Assembly (NCBI GenBank): GCA_954871525.1
Contig: OX940864.1
Span: forward strand, 9,666,001-9,730,000
Source: Parietaria judaica
Taxonomy: Eukaryota; Streptophyta; Magnoliopsida; Rosales; Urticaceae
Direction of reading: 5' to 3'
Length of the DNA: 64,000 nucleotides
In this document: positions 1 to 12,228 of the stretch, in pieces
Layout: every line of letters begins with the position of its first letter
How positions within the stretch are numbered: position 1 is the stretch's first letter
Program-made: the position numbers and the translations under genes
Notes under the pieces: model-generated
What the model was told of the DNA's origin: nothing
Database searches by the model: none
The model's input: only the letters and a program-made list of their open reading frames with translations

Positions 1-3000
1 CAATTAAATTATTTTCTCTTAACTTCGTGAATTTCCATCCAAACTTTTCAAAAAAAAAAATTCTTGATTGCTTCCTAACAGTTTTCTAACCAAGTATATT
101 GATCTTGGTCGGTAGTAATCGATAAAACTATGTTCAGGAGGCTTACTGTCATTTACTCTGTAATGTAACACAGTATCTGTTTGCATTTTTTTTCTTCTAT
201 ATATTATGTTTTACTATTCATTTCTTTTTAATCTGAACAGAGCAAGAAATTTGCCAAGCCGGAACTGAAAGCTTGCGTTGAGGAGTTCGAGGATAAGCTA
301 AACAAATTCCACGCGGAGAAAAAAGAACAGGAAGAGACTGCGAAAAATGCCCAGATTCATCAACAGAAAATTGATAATTTCGGAGAAATGATCGCAAACG
401 GGAGTTCTAATGAGAATCGAGCAGAGTCTTCAATTGGTGATGAAGGTGATTCCGTTTCCTTTATAGTTACTTGTTCTTCAATTTACGATTTAACTTGTCG
501 TTTTGTTGTAATTTGCTCCCTGAACTTGATTTTTCACTGCTCCCCTCGTGAACTTATAATTGCTTCAATCATCACCTGACCATTAAAGAGTCGATTTATT
601 TTTTAAAAATTCTAGTCAGGGTTAATTGCGGCAAAAAGACCCAACCTTTGGTCAAATGCTATACTGTGTATACAATCTCCGTAAATGGCGGTAAAAGTAC
701 CCAAACTCGGCATTTGGGAGTTGACAGAGAAAATTTGTCCATGTGGCTATTAGCCTTTGCCACGTAATTATTATTTTATTAAATAATTTAAAAAATATTA
801 TTTTTTTCAAAACTTTTTAATTTTTTTTAAAATTAAATTATTTTTCAATAATAACCAATAATGAATATTTAAATTTAAATATTCATTATTGGTTTTTATT
901 ATTAAATATAATTATTCATTTTAGAAAAGTTGGTCAAACAAAATAAATAAAGAAAAAAATCACCGTTTACAGTTCACTCAAGCTCAGCCTCCGATCCTGT
1001 TCACGGGTGGAACGAAATCGCTTAATATGTTTAATAATAATAACTAATAATAATCATATGATTATTTAATGACAATTTAAAAAAAAGAGAATAATATATA
1101 AATAAAAAAACATATTAAACAATTATTATTACAAAATGCAAACACAAAAAAAATATCATGCAAACAAATACAAATAATTTTTCGTTAAATATAAATATGA
1201 CTACTATTTTTTTTTGAGTAAGTGGTGTGTATATAATTATGTCTTGACTTTTTAAACAATATGTACGTGTTTATTGGTTATTATTATCAAACATATTAAA
1301 CAATTTTATTCGACGCGTGAACCGGATCGGAAACGGAGTTCAAGTGAACCGTGAATGGTGATTTTTATTTCGTTCTACCCACTTTTTAAAAAATAAATAA
1401 TTATAACCAATAATGAATATTTAAATTTAAATATTCATTATTTGTTATTATTGGGGAAAAAAATTTAATATATTTTTTTAAAAAAATAAAAATTTAAAAA
1501 ATAAAAATAATTTTTAAAAAGTAATAAATACATGGCATGCCGCGTAGCGGCTAAGTGCCACGTGGCATGCCACATGGCAAAGGCTAATAGCCACATAGAT
1601 AGATTTCCTCGGTCAACTCCCAGATGCTGAGTTTGGGTACTTTTGCCGCTATTTACGGATGTTGTATACACATCAGAGCATTTGACAAAAGTTTGAGTCT
1701 TTTCGCCGCAATTAACCCTTCTAGTCATGTACAATGTACAAGCTCGAACATTTAACGCGATTTTCTTCCGAAAGACTACTATGTAGTATGTACATTGCTA
1801 ATGATTTTGACAGAAGCCATTGGTTTTTTAACGACCTGTGAAGAACTGGCTAAAATTTACCAGAAGGTCTTTGACAGTAGAAGCGGCGGGATGACTTCAA
1901 GAAACCGTCACAAAAAAAGAAAGTTGTACCTGTGTTTTTCCGTTGACATAATTGAACATAACTATAATATAGCGAATAACAGAAGAACTTAAATAAGTAG
2001 ACAACGTAAAAGCATGAATAAAATTTAATTAAAATGCGAGTAATGTTATCTTATCCCTGATTTGTTTCTTGCTGTACATACTATATAGGTGAAGTCATTG
2101 ATCCATCTGGTGAAGATGCGGCTAATTCAACTAGTGACGTGTCAGATTCCGGGGCCAACGAGGCCGAAGAACATTCAGGCATTTCCTGTGAGTCCGAAGC
2201 AGGAGATATTGAAGAGCAATCAACAGAAGTTAGCTCTAAAGGTACCAAAACGATATACTTCTGCTACTTAAATACTTGCACCAATCCCCCCTTAAATTTA
2301 CTCGGAGACGCATTTAGCCCGATTAATTTTCTTTACTGATACGAAATAAACCGAAGCAAGCACGCAAATCAAGAGCTAAGCAATGATTTTGCAGGGACCT
2401 GTAAATCAAGAGCTAAGAAAAGCAACGCAAAATCAGAAGCTGGCGAGATTGAAGAGCAATCATCAGAAGTTGGCTGTAAAGGTACCAAAACGACAATACT
2501 TCTTAAATACTTTTTAACTTTACTCGTAGATGATGTATTTAGCCCAATTAAATTTCTTTACTGATACGAAGTGATATCGAAATAAAACAGAGCAAGCATG
2601 TGAATTAAGAGCTAAGAAATGATTCTACAGGGACCTGTAAATCAAGAGCTAAGAAAAGCAACGCAGAATCAGATGCAGGTGAGATTGAAGAGCAATCATC
2701 AGAAGTTAGCTCTACAGGTACCTAAACGCCACACCTTGTGGTCGTTAAATACTTAAAGAGTGATTTTCAACAAACCCCCCTCAACTTTACTCATTAATAC
2801 ATTGTGCCCAATAAAATTTTATTTTCGGGACAGTTTACCCATTTATCTTTTATTTGGTACAATGGGTGTACACTTCTATTTTAGTGGGTAATACCATGCG
2901 CATGTTCTCAAGGGGTGTTTTGGACCAAAATGACAATTCAGGAGGCAAAAATGCATTGAAACAAAGTTCAAATGTCAAAATGTGTCACTTAACAAAAGTC

Positions 3001-3171
3001 GAGGGGGGTTGTAGCTAATTACTTGAAATACTATTGTTGGGGATTTATTTACAGTAAAAAGTGAATGATTTTACAGGGATCAGTAAATCAAGAGGTAAGA
3101 AGAGCAAGGTGAAAGCTGAAAAGAGTAACGACTCTGCACCAGTGAGAAGAAGCAAGAGGTCAAGTCGTTAG
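1..3171 (+). CDS. 3' part of an unidentified gene for a highly charged protein; starts before the window
   Basis: I do not recognise the family. Five exons are readable: 241-445, 2089-2241, 2395-2481, 2631-2717 and 3077-3171. All internal joins are in phase 1 and the stop is TAG at 3169-3171. The 241-445 exon is entered in phase 0 after an AG acceptor and encodes a Lys/Glu-rich, probably helical stretch (KPELKACVEEFEDKLNKF). Later exons encode acidic, Ser-rich sequence with basic clusters such as CKSRAKKSN, and the protein ends in RRSKRSSR, which resembles a nuclear or DNA-associated tail. Exons 3 and 4 (87 nt each) are near-copies. The 3' half of exon 2 and the 5' part of exon 5 resemble the same unit, so the C-terminus grew by exon duplication. 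The first visible intron (446-2088) holds a Mutator-like element. A cohesin-associated or chromatin protein is possible, but that is a guess. Confidence 0.6.
610..1727. mobile_element. Non-autonomous Mutator-like foldback element with 9-bp target duplication
   Basis: The element spans 619-1718 (1,100 bp). It is flanked by the exact 9-bp direct repeat TTCTAGTCA (610-618 and 1719-1727); 9-bp duplications are typical of Mutator-type insertions. The ends are long inverted repeats starting GGGTTAATTGCGGC. The inversion continues inwards: a palindromic AT-rich block (about 856-893) recurs near 1400-1440, and a GC-richer block (about 960-1020) is inverted at 1310-1375. Most of the element could therefore fold into one hairpin. 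No transposase is visible. It lies in an intron of the left-edge gene. Confidence 0.85.
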
Positions 3172-3477
3172 TAAGTACCGATTCTACCCTCCTGGTGGTT
3201 TGGTTTACTTTTGCAAATATGCATTTTATGTAGCAGAAAAGTATATGGAATTGAGTATGTCAATTTAATTTGCCCTAATCATAAACCCAATTCAGAAATG
3301 TAATGTAAAGTAAAGTAAAAATATATGTAATGTTTCACTCACTGACTTTGTCATTCGGAATAACTGATTGACTTATTCCCTCTAACTTCTTAACGAGAAT
3401 GTGTTTTATGACTAGTTTTTATTTAGTGCACCAAAATATTTATATTTAGGGAAAGTAGTGGCCGTAAGTATTTGATA

Positions 3478-3990
3478 TTTTTATTTGGGGCAAATAGCCA
3501 AATAGTCAAACTTCAAACACTAATTAGCCAAATAGCCAATGTTTTAATTAATATTGCCAAATAGCCAATTAACCACGTTAATAAATCACGAAAGACCGGA
3601 TTACCCGTGTATTAACGTGGTTAATTTGTTTAAAATTAAATTATTATTTTTTTTTGAAAAAAAAAATTTAAATTTTTTGTTAAAATTTTAATCACGATTT
3701 TTTATTTTTAAACAAATTAACTTCGTTAATACACGTTAAAAGGGTATTATAGGTATAAAATATGTTATTATACAAGTAAATATTCTTATTTTTAAGAAAA
3801 ATTAACTTAGTTAATACACGTTAATAAACGTTAATACACGTTAATATGTTAAAAGGGTATTATAGCCTATAGGTATAAAATATGTTATTAAATAACCATT
3901 TGGCTATTTTGCAAAGAAAAATGAAAGGTTGACTATTTGGTTAATCAAACGTTTCAATTTGGCTATCCCATGCAATATCTCTTTTTATTT
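3478..3990. mobile_element. Probable MITE with inverted ends, possibly Mutator-like
   Basis: The ends at about 3487 and 3981 are inverted copies of an AATAGCCAAAT-type sequence, with several internal TAGCCAAAT and GTTAATACACG iterations. The flanks share TTTTTATTT (3478-3486 and 3982-3990), which would be a 9-bp duplication, but it is AT-rich and could be coincidental. There is no coding capacity. Exact ends are uncertain. Confidence 0.5.
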
Positions 3991-4098
3991 TTGTGGTGCA
4001 ATGATTTTTTATTTTCACGGTTGGATTTTTATGTTTATAATTTTACTTCTCTCTGAAATTTCATCCCCGTATTATTACGGTTAAAATCCCATTATCAC

Positions 4099-4102
<4 letters not shown>

Positions 4103-4151
<49 letters not shown>
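4103..4151. repeat. (AT)n microsatellite
   Basis: Uninterrupted AT dinucleotide run of about 49 bp between the left-edge gene and the pyruvate kinase gene. Confidence 0.95.
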
Positions 4152-4153
<2 letters not shown>

Positions 4154-4159
4154 AATTTT

Positions 4160-4345
4160 TCTGAAAGTGACGTGTTCAAGACTAATAACACCTCCTAATT
4201 TATGTTAAGTCGGTTAAAAAAGTGGACGGAATTTAAGAGTGCAACAAAGTAGTGAATATGAAAAATGTTAACGGTGAAAAAATTGAGTTTATGTTTCCAA
4301 AAAAGTTAAAATATTGAGTACTTATATGGTCATTAATCCCATTAA
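4160..4345. repeat. Copy A of a dispersed AT-rich repeat
   Basis: This stretch resembles 50425-50600 in the same orientation. Both contain an AGTGGACGGAATTT-like core, a GTGAAAAAA/GAGTTTATGT segment and an AAATATT-GTACTTAT end in the same order. The family was not identified. Confidence 0.5.
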
Positions 4346-5963
4346 TCCCTTTATTTATTTATGTACGTTGCGGATTTTTTTTCACTATAATTAGTTAATT
4401 GAAGGAAAAAACAAAAATACTATATTTAAAAAACTAATTTATTTTGTGGGTAAAAAAGTTGAGAGTTAAGAGTTAGATGTTGGGAGTTATTGGAGAGTGG
4501 GATTGCACATGAGTTAGATGAGCACGAGGTTTGGAGTCTTACTTGAATTGCTTGACCATTCAGTCTCGAATGGATGTAATGTGATTATTTGTTGGAGAAA
4601 ATTAGTAATGGTAGCTCTCGAATGGTAGATTCAATTTTCATTCAATTCAAAGTCGCGTTTCGTACCTAAATAAACACAATTCAATTGACAAAAGAAGTAA
4701 TTTTTCTATGAAAAAAGAAAAAAGAAACAATAAAGCGATGAAGAACTCGTTTTTCCATGGTATAATACGAAAGTTATACCAAAAAATATTCCTTATGGAT
4801 GGAGATTTTGTGCAAATGAAAAAAAGGAGCGGGCCTCATTGCTTCACAATAAGCGAGGTTTCTGTTTTCGGTCAAAACGAAACATTTTTTATTTTTCGGT
4901 TCGGCCTATCAACTCACTCCATGTTTGAATATCGTAAAGAAGAACCCTTTTAATTAGAGATTAATAGTCTCTCTCTCTATATATATATCTTAAATCCTAT
5001 ACGTGAAATCTCGCTCATTATATCATATGACACGTTTCTTGACAGGGCATAAAAGCGCAGGAATTATTACTATATAATATAATTATTTCTTGCATGCATC
5101 TTTGAGTAAAGTCAATCACAAATTACTAAATAAATGGTAAGGCCATCTCTACTCTAAAAATAAAATCTATTTTGAATGTTATAAACTCCATTATTCAGGT
5201 GGAGTTTTAGTCCCGTTTTTGTTTTTCATTTCAACCATGACACTAAAAACTATACTAAGATAAATGGTTTATTATTATAATATATGGTTCATAAAATAAA
5301 ATATTTTAAAGAGAGCAAAATGTCAATATAGTGTAAAAAATAAATCTTTTTTTAGTGTTCCGGAGTCTCATTAGAGTTGCTCTAAGCAATTTTCTTGCCA
5401 TCAAACTTTTTGAGATACTTTGAAAGTACTCAAAATATTAAATTTAGCAATTTATCACACACAAATCACACAAAAGAAATTTTACATTTTGTATCAAAAA
5501 AATAGTAAGCCCCTAACTACCACCATTTTGCGTAAACTTAATTATTATGACGGAATTTTAATACCATTTTTATTCTCTATTCGAATCGTTTTCACAAAAA
5601 TTACACTGAAAATACATTATTGATTAATACAAAATACCGAAAATGATGTAAAAACAACATAATTTTCGCGTTTTAGATTCGCATTAGGCTCGCCCTAACT
5701 AATTATGTACCTATTTTCTTCCCACCAAACCTCTTTAGACCCTTTGAAAGTACCCAAAATGTTAAATGCACACATGAAACAAATATGAGAAAGAAAAATA
5801 AAAATAAAAATAAAAATAAAAAGAATGGAAGAAAGTAATCGTGTATGAAAATGATGGAGTCTCTTGTCAAATCATCACCAAACTGCTTCCCAACTATCAC
5901 CATATATATATAAGTGTAAGTTGGGCCCATTTCTCCTTTGCTTGCCCGCCAAAACTCCATTCA

Positions 5964-5994
<31 letters not shown>

Positions 5995-5998
5995 CAGA

Positions 5999-7400
5999 AT
6001 GCAAGGAGGCCAAGTTCTGGTCGAAGAGCCAATCAGGCTCGCTTCAGTCTTAATCTCTTCCAAACCAGTAAGCTGATCTCTCTTCTTCGATCGGCAACCA
6101 AGCTGAAACCTGAATCTCTACGCAGATTTTAGTTTTTTTTTTTTTTTTTTCGATTCTGGAATCGGATTTCTCCTACATTGCGTTAGATTCAAAACCAGGA
6201 GAAGACTCTACAGGCAGCTATGGAGATTTTCGTTTAATGTTGGTTTCCTTGATTTTGACCTGTGACGATGTTTTTTTTTTTTTGGCTCTTCAGAGTTTTA
6301 TACCTTCGTTGACCAAAATAGTTGGCACGCTTGGACCGAAATCGCGATCCGTCGAAGTAATCGAGACATGTCTGAATGCAGGAATGTCAGGTATTAATCT
6401 CTGAATTCTTAGAAACCTTCACAAATATCTGATTTCCATAGATCTTAACAGTGATCTCTGATATATATACATATGTATATATATATATAAATATATATAC
6501 ATATATATTCATCTTTCACAAAAATCTGATTTCCATAGGTCTTAATTAACAGTGATCTCTGAATTTGTTTTCAGTTGCGAGGTTCGATTTCTCTGCGTTC
6601 GACCCGGAATATCACCAGGAAACGATTGAGAATTTGAAGATTGCTTCAGGAAACACTAAGAAGCTTTGTGCTGTGAGTGAATAACAACTTTGTGACTTTT
6701 GATTTAAACATTAGAGAACTCAAATTTATAGAGTAATCGGCATTAATGTTCCCGGAACTTTGCATAGTGGTACACTTTGCTCCGATAAGCTTTCAAAATG
6801 TAGTATGCTGTCCCCTATGCGTTTAAAAACGATGGAAACACGAGCATTTATTTTTGGAGAGGAATTTTGTCAATTAGTTACCGAATGAGATCGTTATACT
6901 AAATTATAAAATTAGTTTATGAGCACTTCCTAGTGTAATTGGAATTAAAGATCTATAACATTTTCATTACATACACCTAAATATAGAAACTGGCCTGGTT
7001 ATTTATATTCACTGTTCAATACATAACTTTGATACATCGTGTGAATAGTTTTTGTTCTATTTCTTTAATTTTCCCAGAAGTTTTTGAATCTTATACATAT
7101 ACATATATGATATATCTCCAGGTTATGCTAGACACTGTTGGACCAGAGATTCAAGTTCACAATAAGACAGGAAACCCAATAGAGCTGAAGGTGGACGGCC
7201 ACGTCACCATCACTTCAGACCTTGATATTGCACCATCACCTGATATCTTACCTGTAAACTATGACAGACTTGCTCAGGTGAGTAATTTCATATAAGCTAT
7301 TTCTGTCAATTACAGTTAAAATATAAACTTTAGTTTTGGGTGATTTTTTTTATCTTTAATGTTTTTTCTTATGGAAATGTCAAATATATATTAAAAGAGA

Positions 7401-7435
<35 letters not shown>

Positions 7436-10400
7436 ACATTTTTCGATTTTGGATCTCAATTTTTTCTTCCTGAACTTCAGGTTGTGAAGGAGGGAGACAC
7501 CATTTTTCTCGGTCAATACCTCTTCACCGGGATTGAGACTACCTCTGTGTGGCTTGAAGTAAGTGCACTTGTTTGTATGTATATTGACTATTAAGTATAA
7601 AAACATATGAAGTTAGGTGTAACTTGCCTAGACATTGTTAATTATAATGCTAGTATTAATTAGTTCTTCTGTTAGTATAGCTTAGTTAATTTTCTCAAGT
7701 TAGTCGTATGTTTTACGTATACCATTTAATTATCATTGAATAAAACATGTCCAAAAACAACACAACTGTAATATAGTACCCTTGTTCTTGACGTGTAGGT
7801 TTTGGAGACAAAAGGTAAAGATGTGATCTGTTTGGTTAAAAACAGTGCTATTCTTGAAGGCTTTATGTTCACCATTCATGTATCTCAAGTCCATATCGAT
7901 CTACCAACTTTAACCGACTACGATAAGAAGGTAAGCACTGCTTAGTCATACTTATTAAGAACTTCTAATGTTTTTGGTTGCATTAAACTCAAAATTGTAT
8001 AAGGCTTTAAGCTAGTCAAAGATACCTTGAACTTCTGCAAAAATTTCTGACATTGCTTTGTATCTAATGCGTTTTTAACAATTTTTTACCCCCTGACACG
8101 AGATAGGTTATTTCAAGCTGGGGTTCCCACAACAGCGCGGACTTCATAGCTCTTTCGCATACTCGATGTGTAGGAGATGTTCTAGAGGCAAGTGCATGCT
8201 TATACTTTGTAATTATTATTATTTTTTTGTATAAATAAAAAAGACAATGTTATGCATCCATTATTCATCAGAAAATATTGAGTTGATTTACTACCTATTT
8301 AAGTTTGTTTTAATGAGATTATCCTTATTTTCATTCTTTTGCAGCTTCGGGCTTTTCTAAAAGCAGAAAAGTTGCACGAAACTCAAGTGTTTGCCAAAAT
8401 TGAGACAGAAGAGGTAAGCTATTACGTCGACATAAATTCACTTATATGGTAATTTATCTAGATATACAAGCTAAAATTCATGGTCAATTTGTCTTTGCAG
8501 GGATTGGAGCATTTTGATGAGATTCTTCGTGAAGCCGACGGTATTATTCTTTCCCGAGGGAATTTGGGAATCGACATACCTCCAGAAAAGGTCAGCAGAG
8601 CCTCATGTTTGCAGCAATACATATTTTTTTTTACTCTTTTTTCAAGGATATTATGAATTTTCAAATTTAATAATGGAAAAGTCTATAAGGAAACATACTT
8701 TGTTAAACCCACATGTTTTTATATCAATAATTGTATATCCTTTCATTAGGGGAATTTTAGGTATTTAGGTCAGTAAAGGGTGTCTAAGCCTAGAAAAGGC
8801 ACTCGTTGTTAGGGTAAGCTGTTATGTTTGGGAGAGTTTTCTTGGTCTAACTCTCGAATTAAAGACCGAGGGTTCATTTTCAATATAGGGTTCGGGTTTT
8901 GTGTCTAATTCATATCTCGGGTCCTATCATACTTAAGATCACGTTAGTTATTAATCTGTGTTTTGATCTTCGCATATTATAGGTTTTTTTATTCCAAAAG
9001 TCAGCTCTGTACAAGTGCAACCTGGCTGGAAAGCCAGCCATAGTCACACGAGTGGTTGACAGCATGACCGGAAATCTACGCCCAACACGCGCAGAAGCAA
9101 CCGATGTTGCAAATGCCGTTCTTGACGGTACGCAAATTATAACCTTTTTAGATGTTTATTTTGGCAGTCATTTATTTACTCATGTTTCTGAAACGACCTA
9201 CGTCTTTTCTTTTCGGTTCTTTATCAATCAGGCAGTGATGGCATCCTTTTGGCAGCAGAGACTCTTAGAGGACTATATCCTGTTGATGCTATCAACACTG
9301 TTGGGAGAATTTGTGCTGAGGTATATATGTTTTTAATTTATGTAAATTATAATTCATTGGTCTAAGAGTAGAAACAGAATAAATGTTATCAGCACATTAC
9401 CCCCTAATTTGATTGATAATGTGTAAATATCGTCCGATCTTAATTTTTGCTAATTCTTCTCTTGATTTAACTTTTCTGAGCATAATTCACCCATCATCAA
9501 CGTGAAATGCATTTTTCTAGGGGTTGTTTTGTTATTTTTTTGGCTTACAATTGTTTTTTCATTATACCTTCATGTATTATTTTTGTTAATAGTATGTATT
9601 TAGAATTGTGTTAATTTTACATAATCTATATCGTTATGAAAAATGGAATGAACTAGTGCAAAAACTGAAAAACATACTTCCAAAATTATGCATATGATGA
9701 AGATTCTGTTCAAATACAATGTAACTTAATAAATAGAGGAGTAAATGTGCAACAAAAAATAATATCAGATGGAACTTTCAAACTTTCCAACTAGATTAGG
9801 GTTTTTGTACATACGACTTAAAGAAATATATCCTCTCATTTATGAACCCTTTTGCTGGATATCTTATTGACATCCATATCAGAAGTTTTATGATTGCAAG
9901 ATATGAAAAAGTAACGCGGGCTATAGGAACCGTGGATTGTCTGTCATGGTCAGTACTTCTCCAAAGTCGAGAAGACGAAATTACTCACGGGAAATGCATG
10001 TTTTGTTTTTTATTTTATCGTAGGCCGAAAGTGTTTACAATCAGCCTCTTCACTTCAAAAGGGTTTTGAAATACCACGAAGAGTCAATGTCTCATGCTGA
10101 GTCCGTTGCTTCATCAGCGGTATTAAAAATTTCCCATCATAATTTCTAACTAATTATATTTATATAAAAAAAAAACTGACATTACAAATCCGATGTGTTC
10201 GTAAAGGTACGAGCAGCGATCAAAGTCAGGGCTTCAATGATTATAGCATTTACTTCCTCCGGTGCAGCAGCAAGGTGTGCTTTTTTGTTTCTTCACTTAA
10301 TTTATTTCTGATCATTCAATAGTTATGGAAGGGAACTAGAATGCGGAAATTTTGAAAGGTGTGGCTAACTTTGGACAGCTCTTTTTATAGGTTGGTTGCA

Positions 10401-11691
10401 AAGTACAGGCCGACAATGCCGGTGTTTGCCATTGTTGTCTCTCGTCTTACAAACTCATTAAAACCAACTCTCACTAGCTCGCCACAGGTAAAACATTTCC
10501 TCGAGCTTTGAAACGTGATCATAAAAAATCGAGATGTTCGCTGTTTATCGTAAATCATATTATTCCCTTAACAGTAAAATAATGTTAACACAGGAACAGG
10601 AGAAGAATCCACTAGGATCAAGTAATTATATAAAAACAGAAAGAAAGAAAGCAAAAATTATAAGCCGGCTAGGATATAAGTAGCCCTAACACACCCAGTA
10701 GAAAAAAAACGCCCATTGGCCAGATCCAGTATCCAATAAAACAACGTCGCACCGTGAAGCTAAGAAACGGGCCGGGTTAAAAAAAATCCCAGTCACAACC
10801 TGTACCGTTTCCAACAAAAACTCTTCCTTTTCATTGACATCGAACAAGTTTCTCAGGTGAGGCAGTTGCTCGGAGTAAGAGGAGTTTATCCAATTCTAGT
10901 AGACCCAACCATGGTGAGTCCCTATTCTACTTCTAAGTCTTCCTTCAAATTCATCATTACAGATTACCAAATTGCCCTTGGAAAACGTTAAGAGAAGATT
11001 TCATGAACAGCCTCTGTTTTCTTATTTAGCACGATTTATTCAGTAATATGTAATCTAGAGTAATTATTTACGGCCTTTTCTCAACTTGTCGTATCGGTTC
11101 AATTTGTTATCTAAATATTTATTTGTAGAAGTTTCCCTTGAACTTGCAAATAGTAAAAGTTTATCGTCGCTCCGTTCAATATATAACGGAGCGAGTAAAC
11201 TGTTACGCTTTTACAAATTCAGCGGACAAACTGATAAAAAGTTCAGATAACAAATCGAGACAACGCGACAAATTACGTGTGAGGTCTACTAGAGTCTTTC
11301 ATGAGTTTGTTATATTGACTTTAAACCAAGACAGTTTGCCGCCTCTCCGTTAATTATGTAACGAAAAGGTTTAAACTGTTACAGTTTACCAATCCGTTCA
11401 GTTAACAAATTGAGACAATACGACAAGTTGAAGAAACCCGATTAATTATCCAATATATAATCTAAGGTTTATTAGTTAATAACCATTTTTATTTTGTCTT
11501 TTTTATTTACTTAATTTCTCTTGGTGACTAATCTGCAGGCTAAATGTGGTGAATCCAGTGAAGATTATGGGATGAGACTGGCCTATGCTCATGGAAAATC
11601 ACTTGGACTGCTCAAACCCAACGATCAGACTGTTGTCTTCCAAAAGGCCGGTGACTCATCCGTTGTGAAGATCGTCGAGTACGAAGGCTAG
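5999..11691 (+). CDS. Pyruvate kinase, plant cytosolic type (16 exons)
   Basis: Converts phosphoenolpyruvate and ADP to pyruvate and ATP, the last step of glycolysis, in the cytosol. Exons: 5999-6067, 6294-6390, 6575-6672, 7122-7277, 7481-7558, 7799-7930, 8107-8187, 8345-8413, 8501-8590, 8983-9127, 9232-9320, 10024-10119, 10207-10274, 10391-10487, 10857-10913, 11539-11691. They total 1,575 nt (524 residues), close to the roughly 527 expected for this plant subclass. Visible landmarks in order: [114 protein letters not shown], and the C-terminal FTSSGAAAR and [10 protein letters not shown]. There is no transit peptide, which fits a cytosolic enzyme. The intron after exon 7 starts with GC (GAG|GCAAGT). 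The C-terminal domain is more diverged than typical paralogues of this subclass as I remember them. Confidence 0.93.
11063..11447. mobile_element. Foldback MITE in the last pyruvate kinase intron
   Basis: The left end (about 11063-11115) and right end (about 11400-11447) are inverted copies sharing CAACTTGTCGTAT and CAATTTGTTA. An internal short palindrome built on CTCCGTT/AACGGAG lies near 11171-11195. Ends and target duplication are not clear, and there is no coding sequence. Confidence 0.55.
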
Positions 11692-12228
11692 TTTCGACAT
11701 TGCTCTTTGCCTCTATTTTGGTTTCGCTTGAGAAATTATTCCAACAAACTTAGATGATAGTGAAAAGTGATACAATCTATGTTGCAATGGTGTGTTTTTT
11801 CCCCATGATACGAACTCGACACATTCCGGCCGACAGGAAATCACCGAGATAATGACCTTTCCTCTTTATTGAAATTGAATCTAAATGACAATAATGAAAA
11901 GACCTATCCTTCGGGAGCAAGGTTGGAAACGAAATCCAAAACAAAGCATGAAAAACCACGACCGCTGGTCTGAAAATGCGCTTAATAACTTAAAACATAG
12001 ATAAATATAATAATTTTGATACTATAGTTTAACTAATTATAAAGTACGTGTCTATTGTATTAATCTTTGTATAAGCTCATAGAAAGAAAGAGTTCATGAA
12101 ATGTAAGCGCAAGATTTTGAAAAAGTACCGAGACTTTTCATTAAATCAACCATAATATGATGATTATACATGTAATTCACATACTTCTCTCCACTATTCT
12201 CACACACAAAAGGCTGTTACGACATCGT
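11692..12228. other. Convergent intergenic spacer
   Basis: Separates the 3' ends of pyruvate kinase (+) and LHCB1 copy 1 (-). The right part (about 12090-12228) is the LHCB1 3' UTR: a similar AT-rich segment occurs at the same place after all four LHCB1 copies. No further gene seen. Confidence 0.6.

Larger units (their letters stand above)
3172..5998. other. Intergenic region upstream of pyruvate kinase
   Basis: Apart from the MITE, the AT microsatellite and a dispersed repeat copy at about 4160-4345, I see no gene. An 81-codon frame at 4708-4953 has no recognisable product. The promoter and 5' leader of pyruvate kinase should lie at the right end; a CT-rich run (about 5971-5994) sits immediately before the start codon. 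Confidence 0.6.

Noticed and set aside
4708..4953. 81-codon frame that superficially resembles organelle-type coding sequence
   Set aside because: I could not match it to any plastid or mitochondrial gene, and the flanks are ordinary nuclear AT-rich sequence.
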